Assembly: GCA_000585075.1 (NCBI GenBank) | Contig: JEMY01000043.1 | Span: forward strand, 14,846 to 50,161 | Length of the DNA: 35,316 nucleotides | Direction: 5' to 3' | Source: Candidatus Accumulibacter regalis | GTDB lineage: Bacteria > Pseudomonadota > Gammaproteobacteria > Burkholderiales > Rhodocyclaceae | Part shown: in pieces, positions 9,228-19,501 of the stretch | Numbering within the stretch: position 1 is the first letter of the stretch | Layout of the letters: every line of letters starts with the position of its first letter | Notes under the pieces: model-generated | Told to the model about the DNA's origin: nothing | Databases searched by the model: none | The model's input: the letters and a program-made list of their open reading frames with translations, nothing else | Made by a program: the position numbers and the translations under genes

Positions 9228-9507
9228 CTATTCCCGCCTGACCGGCAGTCGTTGCTGCCAATCCAACAGTTTTTCTCCCTCTTCGCCGCCTCCAGCAGCG
9301 CGCTCCTCGGCCGCTTCGCGCACGTGCAAAGCGTGTGCCAGCCGAGTTTGCCTGCCTTTCTTGAGAGATCACTTTAACTCTGGAAATTGCGCCATTGTTT
9401 TATAAAAACAATGTCCCTCTCAGCGTGCTTCAGGAGTCGTCCATAAGTCCTTGTAGCTATTGAGAAAAGCAATGCAAGAGTCCTTGCTTTAGCGCAATCT
9501 TTGTCTT
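9228..9507. other. Non-coding stretch between rnpB and the dcw cluster
   Basis: There is no supportable gene here. The first half is GC-rich. The second half is AT-richer, with a perfect 9-bp inverted repeat at 9393-9413 and two copies of AGTCCTTG (9446-9453 and 9479-9486) set 33 nt apart. A weak TTGCTT (9484) to TAAAGT (9507) pair with a 17-nt gap could be the mraZ promoter. Only a poor hairpin (GGCAG/CTGCC near 9244-9259) could end rnpB. Confidence 0.6.
9393..9413. repeat. Perfect AT-rich inverted repeat upstream of mraZ
   Basis: CATTGTTTT (9393-9401) and AAAACAATG (9405-9413) are exact reverse complements around ATA. It stands out in GC-rich DNA. No T-run follows, so it is more like an operator than a terminator. 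Confidence 0.7.
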
Positions 9508-9537
9508 AAAGTGGGGGCAAGTAGTAGAAAGTGGGAA
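9508..9537 (+). promoter_or_regulatory. MraZ operator: three 10-bp direct repeats
   Basis: Three 10-bp units run head to tail: AAAGTGGGGG, CAAGTAGTAG (degenerate) and AAAGTGGGAA. The two good copies carry GTGGG exactly 20 bp apart. MraZ is known to bind AAAGTGG/TGGG-type repeats with a 10-bp period upstream of its own gene and represses the dcw cluster in E. coli. The site lies 45 nt before the mraZ start codon. Confidence 0.8.
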
Positions 9538-9581
9538 GATTGCGGTGTTCTCGGAAGGATTGCAAGGGAAGATTTGGATTG

Positions 9582-10028
9582 ATGTTTCAGGGTGCTGCGG
9601 CGTTGAGTCTCGATGTGAAAGGCAGGCTGGCCATTCCGGTACGTCACCGGGAAGCCCTGGCCTCGGTCGCTGACGGTCGCCTAGTGCTGACTGCGCACCC
9701 GCATCGTTGCTTGCTTCTCTACCCCGAGCCCGCCTGGGAGCCGATTCGCGACAAGGTTCTGGCTGCTTCGAGCATGAATCCGCAATCGGCGGCGATCAAG
9801 CGGCTGTTGGTCGGCAATGCGCGCGAAGAAGCGATGGATGCGGCTGGCCGCCTGCTGATCGCTCCCGAACTGCGCCAGTTCGCCGAACTGGAAAAGCAGG
9901 TCTGGCTGGTCGGGCAGGGCAGTCATTTCGAGATCTGGTCGGACAGCGGCTGGAAGAGGCAGCAGGAAGCGGTTTTTCTTCTCAGCGATCAGTGTCTGCC
10001 GCCGGGTCTTGAGGACCTGGCGCTGTGA
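9582..10028 (+). CDS. mraZ: Transcriptional regulator MraZ
   Basis: A 148-residue AbrB-fold protein with two SpoVT/AbrB-like halves (about 1-55 and 75-120). Recognised by [62 protein letters not shown] and the C-terminal GLEDLAL. MraZ forms ring oligomers that bind repeated GTGGG-type sites in front of the dcw cluster. Such repeats are present at 9508-9537, so autoregulation is likely. The ATG at 9582 gives the family N-terminus. A GTG/TTG further upstream would add 17 residues overlapping the operator. The stop overlaps the rsmH start (GTGA). Confidence 0.95.
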   Translation: MFQGAAALSLDVKGRLAIPVRHREALASVADGRLVLTAHPHRCLLLYPEPAWEPIRDKVLAASSMNPQSAAIKRLLVGNAREEAMDAAGRLLIAPELRQFAELEKQVWLVGQGSHFEIWSDSGWKRQQEAVFLLSDQCLPPGLEDLAL

Positions 10029-10975
10029 CCTTGCCGTCGCAGCATCAGACGGTTTTGCTGCGGGAGGCGGTTGATGCGCTGGAGATAAAACCCGCGGGGA
10101 CCTATGTCGACGGCACCTTTGGTCGCGGCGGGCACAGTCGGGCGATTCTCGACAGGCTCGGACCGGACGGTCGCCTGCTCGCTCTCGATCGTGACCCGGA
10201 CGCCGTGGCGCTGGCGCGAGAGACTCCGGACCGGAGGTTGCGGGTCATGCACCAGAGCTTCAGCGAATTGACCGAGGCCTTGCGGGTGGCGGGAATCGAC
10301 GTCGAGCAGGGTGTCGATGGCGTGCTTCTCGATATTGGCGTCTCGTCGCCCCAGCTCGATCAAGGGGAGCGGGGATTCAGCTTTCGTTATGACGCGCCGC
10401 TGGATATGCGGATGGATACGACGCAGGGCGAGACTGCTGCGCAGTGGTTGCAGCGGGCCGGCGTGCAGGAGATTACGGAGGTCATCAGGAATTATGGGGA
10501 AGAACGGTTTGCTTTCCAGATTGCAAAGAAGGTTGTGGCTGCTCGGGGAGAGCGGCCGCTTACAACCACGGGTGAGCTCGCAGCCCTTGTACGCGCGGCC
10601 GTGCGGACCCGCGAGCCTGGCAAGGACGCGGCGACGCGTACCTTTCAAGCTCTACGGATTCATATCAATCAAGAGCTCGAGCAGCTCACGCTAGTGCTGC
10701 CGCAGGCAATGACTGTCCTCAAGCAGGGTGGGCGCCTGGTGGTGATCAGTTTCCACTCGCTCGAAGACCGGATCGTCAAGCGCTTCATGCGCGACGGCGC
10801 CGCTCCCGATCGCCTGTCCAGAAAGCTGCCCTTGCGTGCTGTCGATCTGCCGCAACCGGATCTGCGCCTGGTCGGCAAGGCGCTCAAGGCGAGCGCAGAA
10901 GAAGTTGCCGCCAACCCGCGCGCACGTAGCGCCGTGATGCGCGTGGCCGAAAAGCTGGCCAGGAAGGCGGCCTGA
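10025..10975 (+). CDS. rsmH: 16S rRNA (cytosine1402-N4)-methyltransferase RsmH
   Basis: A 316-residue SAM-dependent enzyme (formerly MraW) that N4-methylates C1402 of 16S rRNA, the same base modified by RsmI, encoded nearby. Motifs: [13 protein letters not shown], the SAM loop [65 protein letters not shown] and [14 protein letters not shown]. The GTG start overlaps the mraZ TGA by 4 nt, indicating coupling. ftsL starts 1 nt after its stop. Confidence 0.97.
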   Translation: MTLPSQHQTVLLREAVDALEIKPAGTYVDGTFGRGGHSRAILDRLGPDGRLLALDRDPDAVALARETPDRRLRVMHQSFSELTEALRVAGIDVEQGVDGVLLDIGVSSPQLDQGERGFSFRYDAPLDMRMDTTQGETAAQWLQRAGVQEITEVIRNYGEERFAFQIAKKVVAARGERPLTTTGELAALVRAAVRTREPGKDAATRTFQALRIHINQELEQLTLVLPQAMTVLKQGGRLVVISFHSLEDRIVKRFMRDGAAPDRLSRKLPLRAVDLPQPDLRLVGKALKASAEEVAANPRARSAVMRVAEKLARKAA

Positions 10976-10976
10976 A

Positions 10977-11255
10977 ATGGTCCGCCTGAACGTGCTCCTG
11001 CTCCTGACGGTGATGCTCTGCAGCCTGGGGGTCGTGACCTCGCAACACAAGGCGCGACAGCTCTTTCAGGCGCTTGAAGTGCAGCAGGAGCGCACGCGCC
11101 AGCTGGAGGTCGAGTTCGGGCAGCTGCAGCTCGAACTGTCGACCTGGGGGACGGCGCCGAGAATCGAAAAGATCGCTGTCGAGAAGCTCGGCATGCGCAC
11201 CCCCGACGCCGAGACCTTGCTTCCCTCGTTGCCGACTGGGGGTGCGTCGCGATGA
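10977..11255 (+). CDS. ftsL: Cell division protein FtsL
   Basis: A 92-residue bitopic inner-membrane protein: short cytoplasmic start, one helix (about 4-22, LNVLLLLTVMLCSLGVVTS), then a periplasmic coiled-coil rich in Gln/Glu/Leu (about 25-65) and a conserved end (IEKIAVEKLGMRTP). FtsL pairs with FtsB and FtsQ in the divisome and helps activate FtsW-FtsI. Length and position between rsmH and ftsI are typical. Its stop overlaps the ftsI start by 4 nt (ATGA). Confidence 0.93.
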   Translation: MVRLNVLLLLTVMLCSLGVVTSQHKARQLFQALEVQQERTRQLEVEFGQLQLELSTWGTAPRIEKIAVEKLGMRTPDAETLLPSLPTGGASR

Positions 11256-13000
11256 TGCGTTTCAAGGGCAAGGTCGCGCACAAATTTGCCGAGAGCCCGT
11301 TGCTCGAGCTGCGTCTGCCTGCCTGGCGTTCGCGCCTGATGGCCTTGCTGATCCTCTTTTCCTTCGTCGTCCTGATTGGCCGCGCCTTCTACCTGCAAAT
11401 ACTCGATACCGACTTCCTGCAGGAAAAAGGCGAGTCGCGCTACCGCCGCGACATCGAAATTACCGCGTCGCGCGGACGTATCGCCGACCGCCACGGCGAC
11501 GTTCTGGCCATTTCGACACCGATGAGGTCGATCTGGGCCGTCCCGCCGGCGGCACAGTTGACTTCCGAGCAGACCCAGCATCTGGCCGCACTGCTGGAGA
11601 TCGACGCGCAGGGCCTGGCCCGCAAGCTGACCAGCGACAAGCCCTTCGTTTTCCTGCGCCGCCAGATCCCGCCGCCGGTGGCTGCGCAGGTGGCCGCGCT
11701 CAAGTTGCCTGGCATCGGTCAGGACAAGGAATATCGCCGCTTCTACCCGACCGGCGAGATGACTGCGCACATGGTCGGATTCACCGGCGTCGACGACAAG
11801 GGGCTGGAAGGAGCCGAGCTGGCTTTCCATGGGCAACTGCTCGGCACGCCGGGCAGTCGCAGCGTGATCAAGGACCGGCGCGGCCAGATCGTCGAAGACG
11901 TGGGATCGGTCAAGCCGCCGCAGGACGGTGAAGATATCAGCCTGGCGCTGGACTCCAAAGTCCAGTATCTGGCCTATAGCCAGCTCAAGCAGGCGATCGC
12001 CGACAGCAAGGCAAAAGCCGGCGGAATTGTCGTCCTTGACGCCAGGACCGGTGAAATACTCGCCCTGGCCAACTGGCCGACGTATAACCCGAACAACCGC
12101 GAGAGCCTTTCCGGCGGGCAGTTGCGCAACCGTGCCCTGACCGACACCTTCGAGCCGGGTTCGACGCTCAAGCCGTTTACCATCGCCCTGGCGATGGATA
12201 CCGGCAAGGTGCGTTTCGACACCCAGATCAACTGTGCGCCCGGTCGCCTGCAAATTGGCGGCGCGACGATTTCCGATACCCATCGCTACGGCGTGCTGAC
12301 CGTCGCCGAGGTCATCCAGAAGTCGTCGAACGTCGGGTCTTCGAAGATCGCCGCCATGTTGCCGGCGCAAGCGATGTGGGAGATGTTCCACAGCGTCGGT
12401 TTTGGAGAGGTGCCGAGACTCGGCTTCCCGGGCGAGGTCAGCGGCCGCCTGCGCCCCTGGAAGTCGTGGCGGCCAATCGAGCAGGCGACGATGTCCTTCG
12501 GGCATGGCCTTTCGGTGTCGCTGATCCAGCTCGCGCGCGCCTATTCCGTTTTTGCGCGCGACGGCGACCTCGTGCCGCTCTCGCTGACCCGTGTCGGTGC
12601 GGCGAAGCCGCGCGGTACGCAGGTGTTCAGCCCGCAGACGGCGCGGGAAGTGCGGGCCATGCTCGAGATGGCGGTGCGCCCCGGTGGAACGGCTCCCAAG
12701 GCGCAGATCCCGGGCTATCGGGTTGCCGGCAAGACGGGTACCGCGCGCAAGCTCGAAAATGGCCGCTACACGACGACCAAGTACGTGGCTTCGTTCGTCG
12801 GCTTTGCTCCGGCGTCCGACCCGCGCCTGATCGTTGCCGTGCTGATCGACGAGCCGCGTGGCAAGTACTATGGTGGCGAAGTGGCAGCCCCGGTTTTCGC
12901 CTCGGTGATGGCCGGCACCCTGCGCACGCTCGGCATTGCGCCGGACGCGCCGCTCGAGGTTGCGCAAGGCGCCAAGCCGGCGGTCAAGGCCAGGTTATGA
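11252..13000 (+). CDS. ftsI: Septal peptidoglycan transpeptidase FtsI (PBP3)
   Basis: A 582-residue class B penicillin-binding protein that cross-links septal peptidoglycan. One N-terminal membrane helix (about 28-47) anchors it. The pedestal domain (RGRIADRHGDVLA onward) follows, then the transpeptidase domain. Active-site motifs: S304-T-L-K307 with the nucleophilic serine, S358-S-N360, and K494-T-G-T. It works with FtsW, encoded in the same cluster. Its start and stop overlap ftsL and murE by 4 nt each. Confidence 0.97.
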   Translation: MMRFKGKVAHKFAESPLLELRLPAWRSRLMALLILFSFVVLIGRAFYLQILDTDFLQEKGESRYRRDIEITASRGRIADRHGDVLAISTPMRSIWAVPPAAQLTSEQTQHLAALLEIDAQGLARKLTSDKPFVFLRRQIPPPVAAQVAALKLPGIGQDKEYRRFYPTGEMTAHMVGFTGVDDKGLEGAELAFHGQLLGTPGSRSVIKDRRGQIVEDVGSVKPPQDGEDISLALDSKVQYLAYSQLKQAIADSKAKAGGIVVLDARTGEILALANWPTYNPNNRESLSGGQLRNRALTDTFEPGSTLKPFTIALAMDTGKVRFDTQINCAPGRLQIGGATISDTHRYGVLTVAEVIQKSSNVGSSKIAAMLPAQAMWEMFHSVGFGEVPRLGFPGEVSGRLRPWKSWRPIEQATMSFGHGLSVSLIQLARAYSVFARDGDLVPLSLTRVGAAKPRGTQVFSPQTAREVRAMLEMAVRPGGTAPKAQIPGYRVAGKTGTARKLENGRYTTTKYVASFVGFAPASDPRLIVAVLIDEPRGKYYGGEVAAPVFASVMAGTLRTLGIAPDAPLEVAQGAKPAVKARL

Positions 13001-14505
13001 GCAACTCGGACTTCGTCGCCGCCGAATCCTCCGCCCGCGCTGTGCTGGTGCGGCTGGCGGAACTCGGCGTGGTGCCCAGCGGCGTCACCGACGATAGCCG
13101 CCAGGTCGCCGTCGGCGATCTCTTCCTGGCCTACCCCGGCGACCTCGCCGATGGCCGCAGCCACATCGCCGCAGCCATCGCCGCGGGCGCTTGCGCCGTC
13201 CTTTGGGAGAGCTCCGCGGCCGCCACGGCCGACTTCGTCTGGAATGCCGACTGGCGGATCGCCAACCTGCCGGTACAGGCCTTGCGGGCGTTATGTGGGC
13301 CGCTGGCGCACGCCGTATACGGGCGTCCAAGCGAGCGCCTGTCGCTGATCGCGGTCACCGGCACCAACGGCAAGACCAGCGTGACGCAGTGGCTTGCCGC
13401 CTGCCACCCGCGCAGCTGCGCGCTCATCGGCACCTTGGGTGCCGGCTTCCCCGGCCGGCTTGCCGAGACCGGGTTTACGACCCCCGAGGCAACGACGCTG
13501 ATGCGCTCGCTGGCACGCTTCGCTGACGACGACGCGCAGGCCTGTGCCCTCGAAGCCAGCTCGATCGGAATTGCCGAGGGGCGCCTCGACGGTGCCCGCG
13601 TCGATGTCGCGGTATTCACCAATCTGACCCACGATCATCTCGACTATCACGGCACTTTCGCGGCCTACGCCGAGGCCAAGGCAAGGCTTTTCAGCTGGCC
13701 CAGGCTACGCCTGGCGGTGTGCAATCTTGACGACCCCTTCGGGCGTGAGCTGGCGGCACTCAGTTCGGCCACCAAGGTGATCGGCTACACGCAGCAGGAG
13801 GCGTCCGATGGTCGGCAGGGAACGGTGCGTGCGCAAGACGTCGAGGAAACCATCGACGGCCTGCGCTTCCGGCTCTGCGCCCCGAGCGGGCGTGCTCTGG
13901 TCGAGACCGGGCTGCTCGGTCGTTACAACGTTGCCAATCTCCTGGCCGTCGCCGCTGTCCTCATCGACGCCGGCTTGACGCCCAAGGCCGTCGCCGAATG
14001 CTTCGCGCAGTTGCGCTCGCCAGTCGGCCGCCTGGAGAAGATCGGTGGCCACAACGAGCCGCTGGTCGTCGTCGACTACGCCCACACGCCGGACGCTCTG
14101 GGCAGCGCCCTGGGCGCCTTGCGCGCGGTGGCCACGGCGCGTGGCGCCGGTCTGACGGTCATCTTCGGCTGTGGCGGTGACCGGGATCGCGGCAAGCGAC
14201 CGTTGATGGGGGCGGTCGCCGTAGAGCGTGCCGATCGCGTCGTGCTGACCAGTGACAACCCGCGCGGTGAAGATGCGCAGACGATTCTCGACGAAATTCG
14301 CGTCGCGGCGCCGAATGCCGAGGTCCTGGTCGATCGCGGCGAGGCGATCCGGCGCACCATTCTTGTGGCGCATCCGGCGGAAGTGGTGTTGATCGCCGGC
14401 AAGGGACACGAGTCGTATCAGGAGATGCACGGCGTGCGGCGGCCGTTTTCCGATGCCGCACAGGCGCGCGCCGCACTCGCTGCTCGCCAGGAGACGAGCC
14501 AATGA
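12997..14505 (+). CDS. murE: UDP-MurNAc-tripeptide synthetase MurE (meso-DAP adding)
   Basis: A 502-residue Mur ligase that adds meso-diaminopimelate to UDP-MurNAc-L-Ala-D-Glu. N-terminal UDP-binding domain (TDDSRQVAVGDLFLAYPG), ATP loop G122-T-N-G-K126-T, central TNLTHDHLDYHGTF, and C-terminal domain with VVVDYAHTPDAL. The D420-N-P-R423 motif selects meso-DAP, as expected for a Gram-negative wall. The ATG at 12997 overlaps the ftsI stop. In-frame starts further upstream lie inside ftsI and are not credible. The stop overlaps murF by 4 nt. Confidence 0.96.
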   Translation: MSNSDFVAAESSARAVLVRLAELGVVPSGVTDDSRQVAVGDLFLAYPGDLADGRSHIAAAIAAGACAVLWESSAAATADFVWNADWRIANLPVQALRALCGPLAHAVYGRPSERLSLIAVTGTNGKTSVTQWLAACHPRSCALIGTLGAGFPGRLAETGFTTPEATTLMRSLARFADDDAQACALEASSIGIAEGRLDGARVDVAVFTNLTHDHLDYHGTFAAYAEAKARLFSWPRLRLAVCNLDDPFGRELAALSSATKVIGYTQQEASDGRQGTVRAQDVEETIDGLRFRLCAPSGRALVETGLLGRYNVANLLAVAAVLIDAGLTPKAVAECFAQLRSPVGRLEKIGGHNEPLVVVDYAHTPDALGSALGALRAVATARGAGLTVIFGCGGDRDRGKRPLMGAVAVERADRVVLTSDNPRGEDAQTILDEIRVAAPNAEVLVDRGEAIRRTILVAHPAEVVLIAGKGHESYQEMHGVRRPFSDAAQARAALAARQETSQ

Positions 14506-15884
14506 CCGTGATGATGGATCTCCTGGCCGTTGCCCGCGCGACCGCCGGCAGGCTGATCGGCGAAAACGTCGAGTTCTGTGGCGTGTCGACCGACAGCCGA
14601 AGCATCGGCCCCGGCGAGTTGTTCCTTGCCCTGCGCGGCGACCATTTCGATGGCCACGATTACCTCGCCGCCGCCAAGGCTCGCGGCGCGGTCGCCGCCG
14701 TCGTCGCTGCCGACGCCGCCGATGCCCTGCAGGAGCTGGCGATGCCGCTGGTTCAGGTCGCCGAAACGCGCTTGTCGCTCGGCGCTCTGGCCGCGGATTG
14801 GCGTGGCCGTTTCACGCTGCCGCTGATCGCCGTGACCGGCAGCAATGGCAAGACGACGACCAAGGAGATGATCGCCAGCATCCTCAAGGTCGTTTACGGT
14901 GACGCCGTGCTGGTCACCCAGGGCAACTACAACAACGATATCGGGTTGCCACTGACGCTGCTGCGGCTGCAGGCCAGTCATCGTGCGGCGATCATCGAGA
15001 TGGGCATGAATCATCCCGGCGAGATTGCCTATCTGGCGGGAATCGCCCACCCCAGCGTCGCCGTGGTCACCAACGCGCAACGCGCACATCTCGAGGGAAT
15101 GGGCTCGCTGGCGGCCATCGCCAGCGAAAAAGGGAGTATCTACTCGGGACTTGGCCAGTCCGGTGTCGCGGTGTTCTGCGCCGACGACCAATGGGCCGAA
15201 CTCTGGCGCAGCCAGAGCCGCGGCCTCGGGGTGATGACCTTCGCCTTCGACAAAGAAGCAGACGTCAGGGGACGTTTCCATCTGCACGGCCTCGAAAGCC
15301 GTCTCAGCGTCGCCGCTGGTGGTGACGAGGTCGAAATCGTGCTCTCCCTGCCCGGGCGGCACAATGCCCGCAACGCGCTGGCCGCCGCCACCGCCTGCCT
15401 CGCGGCCGGTGTGCCGCTGGCAGCGGTGCAGGCGGGACTGAGCGCCTTTCGCGGTCTCAAGGGGCGGCTGCAGCGGCGCGCTGCACTGAACGATGCGCTG
15501 CTCCTCGACGACACCTACAACGCCAACCCCGACTCGGTCCGCGCCGGCATCGACGTGCTCGCGGCGACGATCGGGCGCAGCGTGCTGGTCCTCGGCGACA
15601 TGGGCGAGATTGGCGAGATGAGCGGTCAGTTTCATGACGAAATCGGCGGCTACGCCAAGAGCCAGGGAATCGATCGCCTGTTCACGCTGGGCGAGGCGAG
15701 TGCTCTCGCGGCGCACAATTTCGGCAGCGGCGGCGAGCATTACCAGGACGTCGACAAGTTGATCAATGCCTTAATCGCCGAACTGACCCCGGATACCACG
15801 GTCTTGATCAAGGGGTCGCGCTTCATGCGCATGGAGCGGGTGGCTGACGCCATCGCCCGGCCCGCAATGGCGGGGGGCGACTGA
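14502..15884 (+). CDS. murF: UDP-MurNAc-pentapeptide synthetase MurF
   Basis: A 460-residue Mur ligase that attaches D-Ala-D-Ala (made by DdlB downstream) to the UDP-MurNAc-tripeptide, completing the cytoplasmic precursor. Motifs: [19 protein letters not shown] in the substrate domain, ATP loop G113-S-N-G-K117-[26 protein letters not shown], and [12 protein letters not shown] in the C-terminal domain. The start overlaps the murE stop (ATGA). A methionine three codons later is an alternative start. Its TGA shares one base with the mraY ATG. Confidence 0.96.
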   Translation: MTVMMDLLAVARATAGRLIGENVEFCGVSTDSRSIGPGELFLALRGDHFDGHDYLAAAKARGAVAAVVAADAADALQELAMPLVQVAETRLSLGALAADWRGRFTLPLIAVTGSNGKTTTKEMIASILKVVYGDAVLVTQGNYNNDIGLPLTLLRLQASHRAAIIEMGMNHPGEIAYLAGIAHPSVAVVTNAQRAHLEGMGSLAAIASEKGSIYSGLGQSGVAVFCADDQWAELWRSQSRGLGVMTFAFDKEADVRGRFHLHGLESRLSVAAGGDEVEIVLSLPGRHNARNALAAATACLAAGVPLAAVQAGLSAFRGLKGRLQRRAALNDALLLDDTYNANPDSVRAGIDVLAATIGRSVLVLGDMGEIGEMSGQFHDEIGGYAKSQGIDRLFTLGEASALAAHNFGSGGEHYQDVDKLINALIAELTPDTTVLIKGSRFMRMERVADAIARPAMAGGD

Positions 15885-16972
15885 TGCTGCTCCTGCTCGC
15901 CCAATGGTTGGCGCAGGACGTCCGCGCCTTCAACGTCTTCGGCTACATCACCCTGCGCACGGTCCTCGCGGCGATGACCGCGCTGATCATCTCGTTCATG
16001 GCCGGGCCGCCGTTGATCCGCTGGCTGGCGGCCAAGAAGATTGGTCAGGCGGTACGCCAGGACGGCCCACAGACGCACCTCGTCAAGTCGGGAACGCCGA
16101 CCATGGGCGGTGCGCTGATCCTGATCGCCATCTGCATCACGACCCTGCTTTGGGGTGACCTCAGCAATCGCTACGTCTGGGTGGTCCTGCTGGTCACCGT
16201 CGGTTTCGGCGGCATCGGCTGGTACGACGACTGGCAAAAGGTGGTCAAACGCGATCCCCGCGGGCTGGCTTCGCGCTGGAAGTATTTCTGGCAATCGGCG
16301 CTCGGCCTGCTCGTCGCCCTCTATCTTGGCCTGAGCGCCAGCGGGCCGGCGCAGCTGCAGCTGATCGTACCCTTCTTCAAAACGGTCGCCTATCCGCTGG
16401 GAATCGTCGGCTTCATCGTTCTCAGCTATCTGGTCGTCGTCGGGACCAGCAATGCGGTCAACCTGACCGACGGGCTTGACGGTCTGGCGATCATGCCGGC
16501 GGTGATGATTGCCGCGGCGCTGGCCATCTTCGCCTACGTGGCGGGCAATTCGGTCTATGCCCGCTATCTGCTTCTGCCCTACGTTCCGGGTGCCGGCGAA
16601 CTGGCCATCTTTCTCGGGGCCATGGCGGGTGCCGGGCTCGGCTTCCTGTGGTTCAATGCCTACCCGGCCGAAGTATTCATGGGCGACGTCGGCGCGCTGG
16701 CGCTTGGCGCGGCCCTGGGGACGGTGGCGATCATCGTCCGCCAGGAAATCGTCCTGGCCATCATGGGCGGCGTCTTTGTCGCCGAAACCCTGTCGGTGGC
16801 CGCACAGGTCATCTACTACAAGCTTACCGGCGGCCGACGAATCTTCCGCATGGCACCACTGCATCACCACTTCGAGCTCGGCGGCTGGAAAGAAACACAG
16901 GTCGTCGTCCGTTTCTGGATCATCACCATCATGCTGGTGCTGATCGGCTTGTCCACCTTGAAGCTGCGCTGA
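15884..16972 (+). CDS. mraY: Phospho-MurNAc-pentapeptide translocase MraY
   Basis: A 362-residue, ten-helix inner-membrane enzyme that transfers phospho-MurNAc-pentapeptide to undecaprenyl phosphate, forming lipid I. Motifs: the cytoplasmic loop [33 protein letters not shown] with the aspartate pair, [33 protein letters not shown], and the loop [19 protein letters not shown] containing the HHH motif. Length matches E. coli (360). murD begins 1 nt after its stop. Confidence 0.97.
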   Translation: MLLLLAQWLAQDVRAFNVFGYITLRTVLAAMTALIISFMAGPPLIRWLAAKKIGQAVRQDGPQTHLVKSGTPTMGGALILIAICITTLLWGDLSNRYVWVVLLVTVGFGGIGWYDDWQKVVKRDPRGLASRWKYFWQSALGLLVALYLGLSASGPAQLQLIVPFFKTVAYPLGIVGFIVLSYLVVVGTSNAVNLTDGLDGLAIMPAVMIAAALAIFAYVAGNSVYARYLLLPYVPGAGELAIFLGAMAGAGLGFLWFNAYPAEVFMGDVGALALGAALGTVAIIVRQEIVLAIMGGVFVAETLSVAAQVIYYKLTGGRRIFRMAPLHHHFELGGWKETQVVVRFWIITIMLVLIGLSTLKLR

Positions 16973-16973
16973 C

Positions 16974-18341
16974 ATGGAGCTGTACGGCAAACTGACTCTC
17001 GTCATCGGCCTCGGCGAAAGCGGGCTGGCGATGGCCCGCTGGCTGGCCCGGCAGGGCGCGCGCGTTCGCGTCGCCGACAGCCGCAGCGCTCCGCCACAGG
17101 CCGATGCGCTGCGCGCCAGTGTCCCCGAGGCGGTCCTGTTCTCCGGTCCCTTCTCCGCTGAAGCTTTCACCGGCGCCGAATTGATCGCCATTTCTCCCGG
17201 CGTGCCGGTGCACCAGGCGCTGGTTCAGGACGCCGTCGCGAGCGGCGTCCCGCTGGTCTCCGAAATCGAGCTCTTCGCCTGGGCCGTGCACCGATTGGCT
17301 CCGCAAGCCGCGCTGATCGCCATCACCGGCAGCAACGGCAAGACCACCACCACCGCACTGGTCGGTGCCCTGTGTCGCGCAGCGGGCCGGCGGACGCAAG
17401 TCGCCGGCAATATCAGCCCGGCGGCTCTGGATGCCCTGCGGAGCGCGATCGACAGTGGCGATCTGCCGGCGGTCTGGGTTCTCGAGCTGTCGAGTTTCCA
17501 GCTCGAAACGACGCATACCCTGGCTGCCGACGCCGCGACGCTGCTCAATGTCAGCGAAGACCATCTTGATCGCTATGACGGTCTCGACGACTACACCGCT
17601 GCCAAAGTGCGGGTCTTTCAGGGCGCGGGGGTGATGGTCGTCAATCGCGACGATCCACGCAGCCTCGCCGCCGCGCGCAGCGATCGGCGCTGCGTCAGCT
17701 TTGGCCTCGGCCCGACGACGAAGGCGGGCGATTACGGAGTGGTCGACGGCTGGCTGGTGCGTGGCGACGAGAAGCTGATCGCCGTCGAGGCCTTGCAGCT
17801 CGTGGGCAGTCATAACGTGGCCAATGCGCTCGCTGCGCTGGCCCTGTGCGAGGCGATCGGCATCGAGCCGCAGGCAGTCCTGCCGGCACTGGCCGCCTTC
17901 ACGGGCCTGCCGCACCGGGTCGAATGGGTAGCGGAAATCAAAGGGGTTCGCTACTTTGATGACTCCAAGGGAACCAACGTCGGGGCGACGCTCGCCGCGA
18001 TCGAGGGTCTCGGCTGCAAGATCGCCATCGTCCTCGGTGGCGACGGCAAGGGGCAGGACTTTTCGCCTTTGCGGCCAGTGCTTGACCGGCACGCCCGCGC
18101 GATCGCCCTGATCGGGCGCGACGCGCCACTGCTCGCCGCGCTGCTGGCCGGCTGCCAGGCGCCGATGCGCTCCTGCCTGGACATGCCCGAAGCCGTGCGC
18201 TGGTGCGCTGCCCAGGCGCAAAGCGGCGACGCCGTTCTGCTCTCGCCGGCGTGTGCCAGCATGGACATGTACCGCAACTACGCGCATCGGGCCGAAGCCT
18301 TTGTCGACGCTGTCCGCGGCCTGGAAAGGGAGGTCGCCTGA
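16974..18341 (+). CDS. murD: UDP-MurNAc-L-Ala:D-Glu ligase MurD
   Basis: A 455-residue Mur ligase adding D-glutamate to UDP-MurNAc-L-Ala. An N-terminal Rossmann-like domain with [15 protein letters not shown] binds UDP, and the ATP loop is G119-S-N-G-K123-T. Then come [31 protein letters not shown] and the C-terminal [22 protein letters not shown]. Length is slightly above E. coli MurD (438). Its TGA shares one base with the ftsW ATG. Confidence 0.96.
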   Translation: MELYGKLTLVIGLGESGLAMARWLARQGARVRVADSRSAPPQADALRASVPEAVLFSGPFSAEAFTGAELIAISPGVPVHQALVQDAVASGVPLVSEIELFAWAVHRLAPQAALIAITGSNGKTTTTALVGALCRAAGRRTQVAGNISPAALDALRSAIDSGDLPAVWVLELSSFQLETTHTLAADAATLLNVSEDHLDRYDGLDDYTAAKVRVFQGAGVMVVNRDDPRSLAAARSDRRCVSFGLGPTTKAGDYGVVDGWLVRGDEKLIAVEALQLVGSHNVANALAALALCEAIGIEPQAVLPALAAFTGLPHRVEWVAEIKGVRYFDDSKGTNVGATLAAIEGLGCKIAIVLGGDGKGQDFSPLRPVLDRHARAIALIGRDAPLLAALLAGCQAPMRSCLDMPEAVRWCAAQAQSGDAVLLSPACASMDMYRNYAHRAEAFVDAVRGLEREVA

Positions 18342-19501
18342 TGTTGCGCACCTTCGATACGCCACGCCGTCTGCCTTCCGAGATCGACCTGGCACTCCTG
18401 TGGAGCACCTTGATCCTGCTCCTGATCGGCATGGTGATGGTGTACTCGGCGTCGATGGCGACCGCCGAAGCCGCCCGCGGCACAGGCCACCAGCCGGCGT
18501 ACTATCTGGTACGCCATGCCATTTTTCTGATCATTGGCCTACTCGCCGCGGCCGTCGCCTTTCAGGTGCCAATGGCCAGCTGGCAGCAGTGGTCCCCCTG
18601 GCTGTTCGTCGGCGGCTGTCTGCTCCTGGCCCTGGTGTTGATTCCCGGCGTCGGCCGTGAGGTCAATGGCGCGCAGCGCTGGCTTCCGCTCGGGATCGTC
18701 AATCTGCAGCCTTCCGAGTTGATGAAGCTCTGTGCCGTTCTCTACGCCGCCGACTACACTGTGCGCAAGATGCCGCACATGCACGATCTGAAGAAGGCCT
18801 TCCTGCCGATGGCCTGCGCCATGGTGACCGTCGGTGTGCTGCTGCTCAAGGAGCCCGACTTCGGCGCTTTCGTGGTCATCATCTCGGTTGCCTTCAGCAT
18901 CCTCTTTCTTGGCGGCATGCGGGCGCGCCTGTTCGTCGTGCTGATCGTTGTCCTGGCGGCGGCTTTCGCGGCGCTGATCATCCTCTCGCCCTACCGTCGG
19001 GACCGCATTTTCGGTTTCATGGACCCCTGGGCCGACGCCTTCGGCCGCGGCTATCAACTGTCGCACGCGCTGATCGCCTTCGGTCGCGGCGAGCTGTTCG
19101 GCGTCGGTCTCGGCGCCAGCGTCGAAAAACTGTTCTACCTGCCGGAAGCGCACACCGACTTCCTGCTCGCGGTGATTGCCGAAGAACTCGGCTTTGTCGG
19201 CGTTCTGGCGATCATCGTGCTCTTCGGTCTGCTCGTTCAGCGGGCTTTCGCCATCGGCCGCCAGGCAGTCGCCCTGGAACGTCTGTATTCGGCTCTGGTC
19301 GCACAGGGAATCGGCGTCTGGATTGGCGTTCAGGGTTTCATCAATATGGGCGTCAACACCGGGCTGCTGCCGACCAAGGGCCTGACCCTGCCCTTGATGA
19401 GCTTTGGCGGCTCCGGAATTCTCGCCAACTGCGTGGCGGTGGCGGTACTCCTGCGGATTGATTGGGAAAATCGCCAGTTGATGCGTGGAGCCAAGGTATG
19501 A
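18341..19501 (+). CDS. ftsW: Septal peptidoglycan glycosyltransferase FtsW
   Basis: A 386-residue SEDS-family membrane protein that polymerises lipid II at the septum with FtsI. About ten hydrophobic helices. SEDS signatures seen: [85 protein letters not shown], and the end [24 protein letters not shown]. The ATG at 18341 follows AGGGAGG by about 8 nt and overlaps the murD stop. A longer in-frame start lies inside murD and is rejected. It ends with a 4-nt overlap into murG. Confidence 0.96.
   Translation: MLRTFDTPRRLPSEIDLALLWSTLILLLIGMVMVYSASMATAEAARGTGHQPAYYLVRHAIFLIIGLLAAAVAFQVPMASWQQWSPWLFVGGCLLLALVLIPGVGREVNGAQRWLPLGIVNLQPSELMKLCAVLYAADYTVRKMPHMHDLKKAFLPMACAMVTVGVLLLKEPDFGAFVVIISVAFSILFLGGMRARLFVVLIVVLAAAFAALIILSPYRRDRIFGFMDPWADAFGRGYQLSHALIAFGRGELFGVGLGASVEKLFYLPEAHTDFLLAVIAEELGFVGVLAIIVLFGLLVQRAFAIGRQAVALERLYSALVAQGIGVWIGVQGFINMGVNTGLLPTKGLTLPLMSFGGSGILANCVAVAVLLRIDWENRQLMRGAKV

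Noticed and set aside
9153-9377. A 74-residue frame beginning inside rnpB
   Set aside because: It overlaps the 3' end of the catalytic RNA and has no ribosome site or recognisable protein features.
11066-12967. Long minus-strand open frame opposite ftsL-ftsI (633 codons)
   Set aside because: It is a GC-rich antisense shadow of ftsI. The plus-strand protein has all PBP motifs.
12376-12996. Upstream extension of murE into ftsI
   Set aside because: The frame is open, but the added residues are unlike Mur ligases, and the ATG at 12997 overlaps the ftsI stop in the same way as its neighbours.
15740-17191. Long minus-strand open frame opposite mraY
   Set aside because: Antisense shadow in GC-rich DNA with low-complexity composition. 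MraY is certain on the plus strand.
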